DNA of 64,000 nt. Source: Achromobacter sp. HZ34 (GTDB taxonomy: Bacteria; Pseudomonadota; Gammaproteobacteria; Burkholderiales; Burkholderiaceae_B). The notes under the pieces were generated by a model. The model was not told where the DNA came from. It saw nothing but the letters and a program-made list of their open reading frames with translations, and ran no database searches. Below are positions 8,679-17,128 of the stretch, one piece after another. Each line of letters starts with the position of its first letter. Position 1 is the first letter of the stretch. The stretch lies in assembly GCF_002209485.1 (NCBI RefSeq), contig NZ_NJIX01000001.1, positions 1,240,001 through 1,304,000 of the forward strand. The letters run 5' to 3'. A program made the translations under genes and the position numbers.

Positions 8679-9695
8679 CTATTGCGGCGTCAGGCCTGCG
8701 TGCCTGGCCACTTCGCCCCAGACGGTGTATTGCTTGCGTATCTCTTCGGCGAAGGCCTGGGGTGTGTCGGCATCCGGTTCGAAGCCCAGCGTGCTCATCT
8801 TCTGCGCCACGGCGGGCTTGGCCAGGATCTGCCGCAACTGGCCATTGAGTTTCTGCACGACGGCTGGGGGCGTTCCGGGCGGCGCGACGATGCCGAGCCA
8901 GCCGACCGCCTCGTAGCCGGGCACGCCGCTTTCAGCGACAGTGGGTACGTCGGGGAAGACCGTGGAACGGCTGCTGTCCAGCACGGCCACGGCCTTGAGC
9001 TTGCCGCTGCGGATATTGGCTTGCTGGGCGCCGATGGTGTCCACCATCAGCGGCACCCGCCCTGCCATGACATCGATGGCCGCCTGGTTGCCACCGGGAT
9101 AGTTCACCGCCCCGATGTCCACGCCTGCCTTCGCGTTGAACAGGCGCATGGCCAGGTCGAAAGCCTGCGCGCCCGTGGCGTACATCATGCTGCCGGGCGT
9201 GGCCTTGGCCTGCTGCACGATCTGCTGCACCGTTGCGGTTTCGATGCCGGGCGCGGACAGCAGGATCATGGGGGCCTTGGCCACCATCGCCACCGGCGCG
9301 AAATCCTTCAAGGGGTTGTAGGGCGTGGTCTTCTGCAAGTGCGGTCCGGTGACCATCGTGCCGCTGACCGCCACGCCCAGCGTGTAGCCGTCCGGTGCGG
9401 CACGGGCCACGTCGTTCATGGCCAGCATGCCGCCCACGCCGGGACGGTTTTCCACCACCACCGCCTGCTTGTTCACATCGGAAAGCTCCTGGGCCAGGAT
9501 CCGTCCCACCATGTCGGATGCCCCGCCGGCGGTATAGCCGACCAGCAGGCGTATCGGTTTGGCGGGATAGCCGGCGGCCGCATCCGCCGAAGCCGCCGCT
9601 GTTGCCACAGCGGTTGCCGCGGGGCTCGCCGCGCATGCGCCGGTGGCCCAGGCCAGCATGGCGGTGGCCAATGGGAGGAGGATCCTCGTCTTCAT
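8679..9695 (-). CDS. Bug-family tripartite tricarboxylate transport receptor
   Basis: A 338-residue periplasmic binding protein of the Bug/TctC family. A signal peptide (MKTRILLPLATAMLAWATGA) leads into an Ala-rich linker and then YPAKPIRLLVGYTAGGASD, the standard opening of the family, with VVVENRPGVGGMLAM downstream. The start at 9695 has GGAGA seven bases upstream; the frame continues upstream to 9851 but would place the signal peptide internally. No TctA/TctB membrane genes are next to it, which is usual for Bug receptors in Bordetella. It is the first gene of the operon divergent from the IclR regulator and probably captures the substrate of that pathway. Confidence 0.93.
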   Translation of the reverse strand: MKTRILLPLATAMLAWATGACAASPAATAVATAAASADAAAGYPAKPIRLLVGYTAGGASDMVGRILAQELSDVNKQAVVVENRPGVGGMLAMNDVARAAPDGYTLGVAVSGTMVTGPHLQKTTPYNPLKDFAPVAMVAKAPMILLSAPGIETATVQQIVQQAKATPGSMMYATGAQAFDLAMRLFNAKAGVDIGAVNYPGGNQAAIDVMAGRVPLMVDTIGAQQANIRSGKLKAVAVLDSSRSTVFPDVPTVAESGVPGYEAVGWLGIVAPPGTPPAVVQKLNGQLRQILAKPAVAQKMSTLGFEPDADTPQAFAEEIRKQYTVWGEVARHAGLTPQ

Positions 9696-9784
9696 CTCGT
9701 TGTCTCCAATGTTGTCCTGAGGACTGTAGGTATGTGAACAGTGTCCCTGACCCCGTGCGCGCATCGCAAACACAAATTTTGATA

Positions 9785-9802
9785 ATGTGCACAATGTGCA
9801 CA
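9785..9802. promoter_or_regulatory. Tandem palindromic operator for the IclR regulator
   Basis: Two perfect copies of ATGTGCACA lie head to tail, and each contains the 8-bp palindrome TGTGCACA. They are between the Bug operon (start 9695) and the IclR gene (start 9829). Placement in a 133-bp divergent gap beside its regulator gene makes this the likely IclR-binding site for autoregulation and control of the operon. Confidence 0.6.
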
Positions 9803-9828
9803 CAGGGATATCCCTTTCGGGAGGGCTT

Positions 9829-10605
9829 ATGGAAAGCGAGGTTCGCGGCACGCAAGCCGTTGCCCGCGCGCTGGGTCTGCTGCAGCTGGTCGCCGATCAT
9901 CATCCGCAAGGGCTGGCGTTGAGCGGCCTGACGGCGGCATTGGGACTGGATCGCACTACCGCGTACCGCTTGATGTCCAGCCTGGTGCAATCGGGCTATG
10001 TCGAACGGGATGCCGAGCGGGTGTACCGCCTGGGATTGCGGGCCATGCAACTGGGGCTGGCCGCGATGAACGGCGCGCCCCTGGTGCAGGCTTGCCGGCC
10101 GCTGATGCAGCAATTGGCCCGGCGGACGGAGGACACGGTGTTTCTGGTGGTGCGCAATGGAGATTACGGACATTGCCTGCACTGCGAGGAAGGGGCGTTT
10201 CCGGTCAAGGCACTGGTGCTGCAGATCGGCGGGATGCGTGTGCTGGGGATAGGATCGGCGGGCATGACCCTGCTGTCGCGGTTGGACGATGGGCAGATCG
10301 ACGCACTGCATGCGCGGCACCGGGACGAATTCGCGCCGCGCAACCTGACGGCCGCGCGCTTGCGGCGGCTGGCAGAGCAGGCGCGCGAGCAAGGGTATTC
10401 GGCGACGCTGGGTTTGGTCAGCGAAGGCGTGGGCGGCGTAGGGATGAGCTTCGAGCTTCCGCATGGCGGCCACGCCGCGATCAGCATCGCCGCCATTGCG
10501 GGACGTATGCAGCCGGAACGGCGCGCATGGGTAGCCCGTCAGATCTCGGATGCACTGCGCGCGGCGAAATTCCAGCCGCGTTATAAAATTCGGAATAATC
10601 AATGA
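9829..10605 (+). CDS. IclR-family transcriptional regulator
   Basis: A 258-residue regulator with an N-terminal winged helix-turn-helix (GTQAVARALGLLQLV, then ALGLDRTTAYRLMSSLVQSG) and a C-terminal IclR effector domain (SAGMTLLSRL, YSATLGLVSEGVGGVGMSF). The start chosen is the ATG at 9829, with GGGAGG five bases upstream; the frame also has an earlier ATG at 9787, which would fall inside the operator repeats. It is divergent from the Bug/monooxygenase/CoA-transferase/patatin operon and most likely controls it in response to a small carboxylate. Activator or repressor mode cannot be told from sequence. Confidence 0.92.
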   Translation: MESEVRGTQAVARALGLLQLVADHHPQGLALSGLTAALGLDRTTAYRLMSSLVQSGYVERDAERVYRLGLRAMQLGLAAMNGAPLVQACRPLMQQLARRTEDTVFLVVRNGDYGHCLHCEEGAFPVKALVLQIGGMRVLGIGSAGMTLLSRLDDGQIDALHARHRDEFAPRNLTAARLRRLAEQAREQGYSATLGLVSEGVGGVGMSFELPHGGHAAISIAAIAGRMQPERRAWVARQISDALRAAKFQPRYKIRNNQ

Positions 10606-10731
10606 CTGGCTGGTGATGGAAAGCTGAAGAGGCACAAAATCGCGACTGCCCGCCACCATGAACAGGACTGACGAAATGACCGCTACCGCGTTGAACCACT
10701 CAAAGATGAAATAAATCCGGCCACGCCATCC

Positions 10732-13700
10732 ATGACTGACGACACCACCCGCATGTCTCCGGATTTCTCCGTTGATAATGCCCCGCAGGAAAATGCCACG
10801 GGCCAGGCACGCCTGTTCACCCTCGCTGTTGGTCTTGGCGCGTCGGCGGGAGGCCTGCAAGCGCTTCAGGCTTTTTTCAAGGCCATGCCGCCTGATAGCG
10901 GCATGGCTTTTGTACTGGTGCAGCGCCTGGATCCTGACCACCCAAGTACTCTCGCCGAGATAGTCGCTGAAAGTACAGTAATGCCGGTGACTCAGGCAAA
11001 GACGGGGGATGCGCTCGCCCCCAATCATGTCTTTGTCATCAAGCCTGGTGCCGTGATGACGCTTTCCAGAGGCATCCTGGACATCGCTTGCAGCCCCACC
11101 GATGCAATGCGTCAGACGTCAATCGATGCATCCCTTGCTTCACTGGCCGAGGATCAAGGCGAAAATGCCATAGCGGTCATCCTCGCCGGCTTCGGCAGCG
11201 CAGGTGCCATGGGGTTGGAGTCGATTCGGGAACACGGCGGCCTGACATTTGCCCAAGCGGAGTTCGATCACTCCTCCCACGATGACGCCTCCGAAGATGA
11301 TTCCCTCCCATCGGATGCACCTCGAACCGCAGTTGCGGGCGGCGTCATCGACCGTTTGCTACCGGTCGCGCAAATCCCGGCCGCCCTCCTGCGTCACGCC
11401 GCGTATCGCAACCGCAGCGATGCCAAAAATGGGGCCGACGGACTGGAGGAGGACGTGGGTGGCAACCTCGGCGTCATCTGCGCCATCCTCAATAGCCGCA
11501 TGGGTCGCGATTTCAGCTCATACAAGACCAGGACGCTCATGCGCCGGGTGCAACGGCGTATGGCCGTCCTCCAGTGCGATGACGTCGCGGAGTATATTGA
11601 ACAGTTGCGGGAGCAACCGGACGAACCGGAGCAGTTATTCCGCGAGTTCCTCATCCGGGTGACGAATTTCTTCCGTGACCATAACGCCTTTGACGCGGTG
11701 GCACGCAGGATCCCTGAACTACTGTCGCAGGACGCAGGCAAGGACACGCGAATCTGGATCCCGGGTTGCGCCACGGGCGAGGAGGCCTACACCCTGGCCA
11801 TTCTCTTCCAGGAGGCGCTTTCTCATGCTGGCCAATCGCATAAGGTTCAGATTTTTGCCACCGATCTTGACGATCAGGCCATCAGGATTGCCAGGACGGG
11901 ACGCTACCCTGAATCGATTGCCGCGGACATTCCGGCAGCGCTTCTTGAGCGTTACTTCGTCAAGGAAAATGGGGAATACCGCGTATCCCGGCCGATACGG
12001 GACATATGCCTGTTCTCGACGCACGATCTGGTCAAGGACCCGCCATTCTCGCGGCTGAGCCTGATTTCCTGCCGCAACCTGTTGATCTATTTTGCGCCAG
12101 CCCTGCAAAAGCGCGTCGTGACGCTGTTCCACCACGGCCTGCGCGCCGGGGGACTACTCTTGCTTGGAACCTCCGAGGCAGTGGCGGCGGATGCTGGCCT
12201 GTTTTCCACCGTGGATAAAAAACACCGAATTTTTCGACGTAAATCCGCTCCTGCGCATTTGGCACGATTGCCGGCCCCGCCCCTGCTCGCACCAGCGCGG
12301 GAAGTCCGAGCCGCTGCCGATAACCGGGTAGCTGCGCAAATTGCGCGAGTCATTTCCCGTTACGCTCCCGCGTTCGTGGTGATGGATCGCAGGCAGAATA
12401 TCCAGCAGTTTTCCGGACCGGTCGGCAAATACCTGGCGCCAAACGATGGCGTCATGAGCATGAATCTTGGTCTTCTGCTGCACCCGCAGTTGCGCGGGCC
12501 ACTGCGCGCCGCCCTCAAACAGATGACAGCGACCCAGCAAGCCGTCGTGGGAGAAGAAATTGCTCTCGCGATCGCAGGGCATACCGAAGTAGTAAGCCTG
12601 GCAGTCGAATTGCTCAAGGATGGCGCCGGATCGGAGAGTGAAGATCTGGTGATCGTGGTCTTTCAGAACTGCGGGCCGATTCGCGCAGCCAAAATGACCA
12701 TCCAGGATGACGTTTTTGGCGAAGACCCGGCGGGCGCCCGAAGATATTCGCGAACCCCGGTCGAGCTGCTGGAGATATCCCCGGGGGACCTGCAGTCTTT
12801 CCATGACGAGTACCAGTCCTCCTACGAAGAATACCAAGCTGTCAACGAGGAACTGCAATCCGCCAATGAAGAGCTTCAATCCACCAATGAAGAGCTTCAA
12901 TCCACTAATGAAGAATTGGAAACCTCGAAAGAGGAGTTGCAATCAATCAATGAAGAACTGACCACTCTCAATTCCGAGCTGAATGCGCGCAACGACAGTC
13001 TCGTCGAACTGAACGACGACTTGACCAACCTCATCGACAGCACTTCAATCGCCACGCTATTCCTCGATGAAAAGCTTAGCATTCGTCGTTTTACCCCCGC
13101 GTTGCTGGACATATTTCGAGTTCGTGAGGGGGATCAGGGCCGTCCCATCATTGACATCGTTTCACGCCTGAAGGAAGACGGTTTGAGCGACGATGCAGCG
13201 GAAGTGCTCAATACGCTGGAGCCGTTACAGCGCCAGGTGAGCTTGAAGAGCGGCGATCGGTCGTTTCAGATGGAGATCCGCCCTTATCGGGGCACGGATG
13301 ACGTAATCGGCGGTGTGGTAATCACCTTTGTCGATATCACCGACCGCGACAGCGCGGAAAAAGCGCGGGCAAGTCTGGCGGCGATCGTCGACGCGTCAGA
13401 TGACGCCATCATTGGGCATGATTTGAATGGTGTAATCGTCAGCTGGAACGCCAGCGCGGTGAGCTTGTTCGGCTACACCGAAGAAGAAGCGATCGGTCAT
13501 CGGCTTGCGCTGATACTCAGGACCGAGGACAACGAAAAGGAACAGGAGCTACTCGATAAGGTCCATGCCGGCGAACGTATCGGGCATCACGACACCAGGC
13601 ATCTACACAAGAATTCCAGCGTGATTGAGGTGTCTCAGAGCGTAGCGCCGATTCGCACAAGCGGCGGCGAGATTATCGGAGCCGCGCGGATCGTTCGGAG

Positions 13701-13752
13701 CGCCACGAAGCGGGCAGATGGCGAACGCGAAAAAATTGCTGCACCCAAGTGA
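10732..13752 (+). CDS. CheB-CheR-PAS hybrid signalling protein with a degenerate CheB module
   Basis: A 1006-residue multidomain protein. Residues 30-225 are a CheB-type methylesterase domain that keeps the GASAGG serine (Ser38). The conserved QH histidine is Arg65 (VLVQRLDPDH) and the GxDG aspartate is Ala157 (GFGSAGAM), so two of the three catalytic residues are lost. Residues 243-500 are a CheR methyltransferase with an intact SAM site (GCATGEEAYT, about 345-354) and SCRNLLIYF. A glutamate-rich heptad coiled coil (repeated 'NEELQS') spans about 690-775. Two PAS-like domains follow (about 780-875 and 885-995). No kinase, GGDEF or receiver domain follows, unlike many relatives. No chemotaxis genes are nearby. 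Probably a stand-alone sensory methyltransferase or scaffold. Confidence 0.9.
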   Translation: MTDDTTRMSPDFSVDNAPQENATGQARLFTLAVGLGASAGGLQALQAFFKAMPPDSGMAFVLVQRLDPDHPSTLAEIVAESTVMPVTQAKTGDALAPNHVFVIKPGAVMTLSRGILDIACSPTDAMRQTSIDASLASLAEDQGENAIAVILAGFGSAGAMGLESIREHGGLTFAQAEFDHSSHDDASEDDSLPSDAPRTAVAGGVIDRLLPVAQIPAALLRHAAYRNRSDAKNGADGLEEDVGGNLGVICAILNSRMGRDFSSYKTRTLMRRVQRRMAVLQCDDVAEYIEQLREQPDEPEQLFREFLIRVTNFFRDHNAFDAVARRIPELLSQDAGKDTRIWIPGCATGEEAYTLAILFQEALSHAGQSHKVQIFATDLDDQAIRIARTGRYPESIAADIPAALLERYFVKENGEYRVSRPIRDICLFSTHDLVKDPPFSRLSLISCRNLLIYFAPALQKRVVTLFHHGLRAGGLLLLGTSEAVAADAGLFSTVDKKHRIFRRKSAPAHLARLPAPPLLAPAREVRAAADNRVAAQIARVISRYAPAFVVMDRRQNIQQFSGPVGKYLAPNDGVMSMNLGLLLHPQLRGPLRAALKQMTATQQAVVGEEIALAIAGHTEVVSLAVELLKDGAGSESEDLVIVVFQNCGPIRAAKMTIQDDVFGEDPAGARRYSRTPVELLEISPGDLQSFHDEYQSSYEEYQAVNEELQSANEELQSTNEELQSTNEELETSKEELQSINEELTTLNSELNARNDSLVELNDDLTNLIDSTSIATLFLDEKLSIRRFTPALLDIFRVREGDQGRPIIDIVSRLKEDGLSDDAAEVLNTLEPLQRQVSLKSGDRSFQMEIRPYRGTDDVIGGVVITFVDITDRDSAEKARASLAAIVDASDDAIIGHDLNGVIVSWNASAVSLFGYTEEEAIGHRLALILRTEDNEKEQELLDKVHAGERIGHHDTRHLHKNSSVIEVSQSVAPIRTSGGEIIGAARIVRSATKRADGEREKIAAPK

Positions 13753-13848
13753 GGCGCGCCAGCAAGGAACAGGTTATTCTCCGTAATCTTCGACAAGAAC
13801 CACAGTCGCGGATTCCCTCTCCCAGCTTTACTCTGAACGCTGACACCA

Positions 13849-14121
13849 ATGGATATTTTTTCCAAGAGATGCGGGGAATATTGGGCCACCGTAGAGGTAT
13901 ATGAGCACGGCGATGGAACATTTTCCTGGCATTTGCGGCTGGCCGCGGATGCCCACCCAGGCACTCAGTTCGAGGTTGCCTCGGGTCGCGGTTTTACAGA
14001 GAGAGCGGTCGCTACCGTCGAGGGCATGGAGGCCCTCGGCCTGTTAGACGAAGCCCACTCTTTAGAAAATGGCTTTGTAGTCGCAGCGGGCCGACCCCGC
14101 TCCACGCCACGCCTCCATTGA
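13849..14121 (+). CDS. Small hypothetical protein
   Basis: A 90-residue acidic, soluble protein beginning MDIFSKRCGEYWATVEVYEH and ending GRPRSTPRLH. The composition and the run of alternating beta-type residues (GEYWATVEVYEHGDGTFSWHLRL) look like a small real protein and not noise. It begins 96 bases after the CheB/CheR gene on the same strand and could be co-transcribed. I do not recognise the family. Its 3' end overlaps the reverse-strand reading frame at 14012-14488. Confidence 0.55.
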   Translation: MDIFSKRCGEYWATVEVYEHGDGTFSWHLRLAADAHPGTQFEVASGRGFTERAVATVEGMEALGLLDEAHSLENGFVVAAGRPRSTPRLH

Positions 14122-14488
14122 CGAGCCTGCACCGCTTGGCCGCGTACAGGCGCGCGCGTAAGCGCGGCCGGCGACCATGCATCACTCGAAGCGCAGCCGC
14201 TCGATTATTTCCTTCTTGTGGCCGTACACGCCCATGCCTGACGGCATCATGCTGTGGGCTGAGCAGCAATGAATTGACGGCGAGCGCATTGACGAGCGCT
14301 TGACGAAAGACCTGAAGCGCTTTCAAAGCGTCGATCATTATCCTCAGCAGTTCTCGGGCGGCGGCCAGATCCCCACGCGACGGCGGAATCTTCTGGATCA
14401 GACGTTCTTGATCCGCGATGCGCTCCATGGCCGCCTGGATTTTCAGGTCGACCTCGCGCAAAGAGGAACGCAATTTGGCTCGTTTCAC
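14012..14488 (-). CDS. Small helical hypothetical protein, C-terminus uncertain
   Basis: The first 75 or so residues (MKRAKLRSSLREVDLKIQAA, then RIADQERLIQKIP and DLAAARELLRIMIDALKALQ) form an amphipathic coiled coil. They resemble the short 'two-helix' unknown proteins common in proteobacteria, which pair a Q/R-rich helix with an ARELL helix. The remaining 80 residues are Arg/Gly/Pro-rich with no fold visible and overlap the opposite-strand gene, so the natural protein may have ended near residue 80 and lost its stop. Function unknown. Confidence 0.45.
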   Translation of the reverse strand: MKRAKLRSSLREVDLKIQAAMERIADQERLIQKIPPSRGDLAAARELLRIMIDALKALQVFRQALVNALAVNSLLLSPQHDAVRHGRVRPQEGNNRAAALRVMHGRRPRLRARLYAAKRCRLVNGGVAWSGVGPLRLQSHFLKSGLRLTGRGPPCPRR

Positions 14489-14591
14489 GCTATACCCTGG
14501 CGGGTGTACGGAAGCCCCGAGGTAACATGAATCTGGGGACGGGTTGGTTGAGACAAGGTTCCTATATTAGCGGCAATCAAATTCGATAGAT

Positions 14592-15149
14592 ATGCACTTT
14601 CCGACTAAGCTGAATCAAAAAACCGACACAGAAGTCGTAGCGTTCTGGCTGCGGGGCCGCAATGACTGGTTCCGCAAGAATCCGGATTTCGATCGACGTT
14701 TCCATGATGGCTTTATCGATCTGCATCTGGCCGCCGCACGCCGTGAGCTCGACGACTGGAATCGATCGCCGACAGGCGCGTTGGCGCTGCTCATCCTGCT
14801 GGATCAATTTCCGCGCAATGCGTTTCGCGGCACGGCGCATATGTATGCCACCGATCCCCTGGCACGGCACTATGCCCGCGACGCAATCGCGCAGGGCCAC
14901 CCGGATCACGTCGACCCGCGCCTGCGCGTGTTCTTCTACCTGCCGTTCGAACATTCGGAAGACCTCGCCGACCAGGACCTGTCGCTTGCCCTGCACGCGA
15001 GTATGGAGGGCGAGGACCAGTCATACGCCGAACGCCACCGCGACATCATCCGCCGCTTCGGCCGCTTTCCGCACCGCAATACAGTGTTGCTACGCGAAAC
15101 GACGGCGGAAGAACAAGCGTATCTGGATGAAGGCGGCTTCGCGGGGTGA
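14592..15149 (+). CDS. DUF924 family protein
   Basis: A 185-residue protein of the DUF924 family. The N-terminal FWLRGRNDWFRKNPDFDRRF, the central LILLDQFPRNAFRGTAHMYA and the later FFYLPFEHSEDLADQDLS are the conserved blocks that define it. These proteins are soluble and mostly alpha-helical with a TPR-like arrangement; no biochemical function is established that I can name. The length fits the family. It is flanked by short spacers and not obviously in an operon. Confidence 0.9.
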   Translation: MHFPTKLNQKTDTEVVAFWLRGRNDWFRKNPDFDRRFHDGFIDLHLAAARRELDDWNRSPTGALALLILLDQFPRNAFRGTAHMYATDPLARHYARDAIAQGHPDHVDPRLRVFFYLPFEHSEDLADQDLSLALHASMEGEDQSYAERHRDIIRRFGRFPHRNTVLLRETTAEEQAYLDEGGFAG

Positions 15150-15314
15150 TCCGCATGCCTCGAACCGCGAACTTTGTCCTCCGGCAACCCTGTCTCAGTT
15201 TTTGAGACAAAGTGCAGAATTTGAACTGGCGGGTCGCGCGTCATCCCGAGAGAATGGCGTGAAAGGGGCCGAAAACAGACCAAAGCCCCAACAAGACACT
15301 TCCGGGGAAAATCC

Positions 15315-16112
15315 ATGCGTCTTTCGTTTCATCCAGCGTCACTGTGTGCCGCCGCCGTGCTGGCGGGTCTTTTCACCGCCTCGGCGCATGCCGACCGGCT
15401 CGACGACATCACCGCCCGTGGCGTGGTGCGCGTCGGGATCATGACCGACTACCCGCCTTTCGGCAGTGTCGACCAGCAAATGAAGCCCCAGGGCTACGAC
15501 ATCGACATGTCGGCGCTACTGGAGAAGGCCTGGCATGTCCGGGTGGAATTCGTTCCGGTGACCGCCCCCAACCGAGTGCCTACCTTGCAGACCGGCAAGG
15601 CCGACATCATGTTGAATATCGGCCGCAGCGAAGAACGAGCCAAGGTGGTGGACTTCACCCAGCCTTATGCGCCCTATTTCATCGGCATCTACGGGAAGCC
15701 TGGCAGCCCGCCGGTGCATGGCCTGGACGATTTGAAGGGAGTAACGGTGGCGGTCACCAAAGGCGCCATCGAGGAACGCTTGCTGACCGAGCAGGCCAAG
15801 GACGCCAAGCTGTCGCGCTTCGACGACAACGCAAGCACCATTGCCGCGTTCTTCAGCGGCCAGTCCAGCACCATGGCCATCGGCAACGTCATCGCCCTGG
15901 CGCTGCGCCAGAAGGGTTCACCCGCCTTCGAGCAAAAGCTGATTCTGCTCAATTCTCCCGTGCACGCGGCCGTGCCGAAGGGTGAAAAGCGCCTGTTGGA
16001 CAAAATGAATGGTTTTCTATCCAGCATCAAGGCGGACGGCAGCCTGAACGCCATCTCGCAAAAATGGATGCAGCAACCGCTTTCAGCCGATCTTCTGCAG
16101 GCTGGTTCCTGA
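15315..16112 (+). CDS. Extracellular amino-acid-type solute-binding protein (family 3)
   Basis: A 265-residue periplasmic protein. The signal peptide ends SAHA-DRL. It is followed by RGVVRVGIMTDYPPFGSVD, the typical opening of SBP family 3 for polar amino acids or related small zwitterions. The hinge and second lobe are seen in ADIMLNIGRSEERAKVVDFT. No ABC permease or ATPase genes are in the surrounding 5 kb, so it is an orphan that must borrow a transporter or act as a sensor. The convergent XRE regulator gene begins only 12 bases past its stop. The ligand is unknown. Confidence 0.9.
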   Translation: MRLSFHPASLCAAAVLAGLFTASAHADRLDDITARGVVRVGIMTDYPPFGSVDQQMKPQGYDIDMSALLEKAWHVRVEFVPVTAPNRVPTLQTGKADIMLNIGRSEERAKVVDFTQPYAPYFIGIYGKPGSPPVHGLDDLKGVTVAVTKGAIEERLLTEQAKDAKLSRFDDNASTIAAFFSGQSSTMAIGNVIALALRQKGSPAFEQKLILLNSPVHAAVPKGEKRLLDKMNGFLSSIKADGSLNAISQKWMQQPLSADLLQAGS

Positions 16113-16124
16113 AACACGCGCCGG

Positions 16125-17000
16125 TCAAGTCCGGCTGAGCAGGCGGCGGCGCACGAACTCCGCCGCTCGCTGGCCGGTCAACACTTCGGACCACAAATCA
16201 GCGGCCAGTTGGCGATGCAGGCGCAATGCTTCCGCGTCCTGCGAGATCGTGCCGACACCACGCCACACGTTCAACTGCGGCCCCACGCGGAAGGGACTCG
16301 TCAACGCGAAGGTCGCATCCGCCTGCCGAATCACGGAGAAACTGGTCGTGGGCAACCTGTCGAACAGAATCCCCACTTGGACACCCATGGGTGGGGATTC
16401 CAGCAATTGAGCCACGCGTTCCAACTCGTGGCGGACCATGCTGCGATGCGCCTGCCGTACGGCGGGATTGGCATCTTCGTCGTCCAGGCCCTGTTCGCTG
16501 AACTGCACGAGTTCGGGCAGGGAAAGCACATTGGTGATGGCGGGAAGGCGCTGCAGATACTGGGTCTTGCGCAGCTTCAATATCGACATCAGCGCATCGA
16601 TGTCGGTACGCGCTCGCACCGGTCGCCTGGCCGCCGCGGTACGCGTCGTCAGGGCCTGCTTCAACGACGTGTCGTAGTCATCGGAAGTGAGCAGATAAAC
16701 GATGGGACCGAAGGCTACGAAAATATGCTCGGCGCGCGCCTCGATCTGCCGCAACCGCTCGAAATACGCCAGGGCCGACGCAACATATTCGACACCGACG
16801 CCAAGCAGTGTTTCCAGGGGCACTTCAAGCAAGCGCGCCACGCGCACCAGCACGTCGAGCCGACCGATGCCCTGCGCCTCCATGCGATACACCGACGCCC
16901 GCGAAACGTTGAGGCGTTCCCCCAGGGTTTCGGCACTGAGACCCGCGCCCATCCGGTACGCGCGCAGGCGCAGGCCGATTTCCACCAACTTCGAATTCAT
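16125..17000 (-). CDS. XRE-family regulator with C-terminal ligand/effector domain
   Basis: A 291-residue regulator. An N-terminal Cro/CI helix-turn-helix (LRAYRMGAGLSAETLGERLN, then VSRASVYRMEAQG) occupies residues 10-60. The next 230 residues form a larger domain of no clear family (YVASALAYFERLRQIEARAE, AFGPIVYLLTSDDYDTS) that probably senses a metabolite. It is divergent from the amidohydrolase at 17129 with a 128-bp gap, so it most likely controls that operon. The gap contains a short inverted repeat, CTTG-N5-CAAG, at 17073-17085. The regulatory direction is not shown by sequence. Confidence 0.85.
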   Translation of the reverse strand: MNSKLVEIGLRLRAYRMGAGLSAETLGERLNVSRASVYRMEAQGIGRLDVLVRVARLLEVPLETLLGVGVEYVASALAYFERLRQIEARAEHIFVAFGPIVYLLTSDDYDTSLKQALTTRTAAARRPVRARTDIDALMSILKLRKTQYLQRLPAITNVLSLPELVQFSEQGLDDEDANPAVRQAHRSMVRHELERVAQLLESPPMGVQVGILFDRLPTTSFSVIRQADATFALTSPFRVGPQLNVWRGVGTISQDAEALRLHRQLAADLWSEVLTGQRAAEFVRRRLLSRT

Positions 17001-17128
17001 GCTCCGTAGCGTCCTGTTCCAGCCCGTCGGACCGCGACTGTCTCACTGGACGCGAATGGGCTTGCCCCAACGCTTGTAAAGCAAGTCATGTCGAAAGTAA
17101 ATCCACGTTCACACCAAGAGGTCTACCC

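Noticed and set aside
6489-9737. Very long plus-strand open frame (about 1,080 codons)
   Set aside because: It is antisense to the monooxygenase and Bug genes, has His/Arg/Gln-rich composition and no domain, and arises from high GC bias.
8932-11028. Minus-strand open frame across the Bug and IclR region
   Set aside because: It overlaps two well-supported genes and the operator, with poor coding composition.
12840-12960. Possible direct DNA repeat or CRISPR-like array
   Set aside because: The near-identical units encode the Glu-rich coiled coil of the CheB/CheR protein and have no unique spacers.
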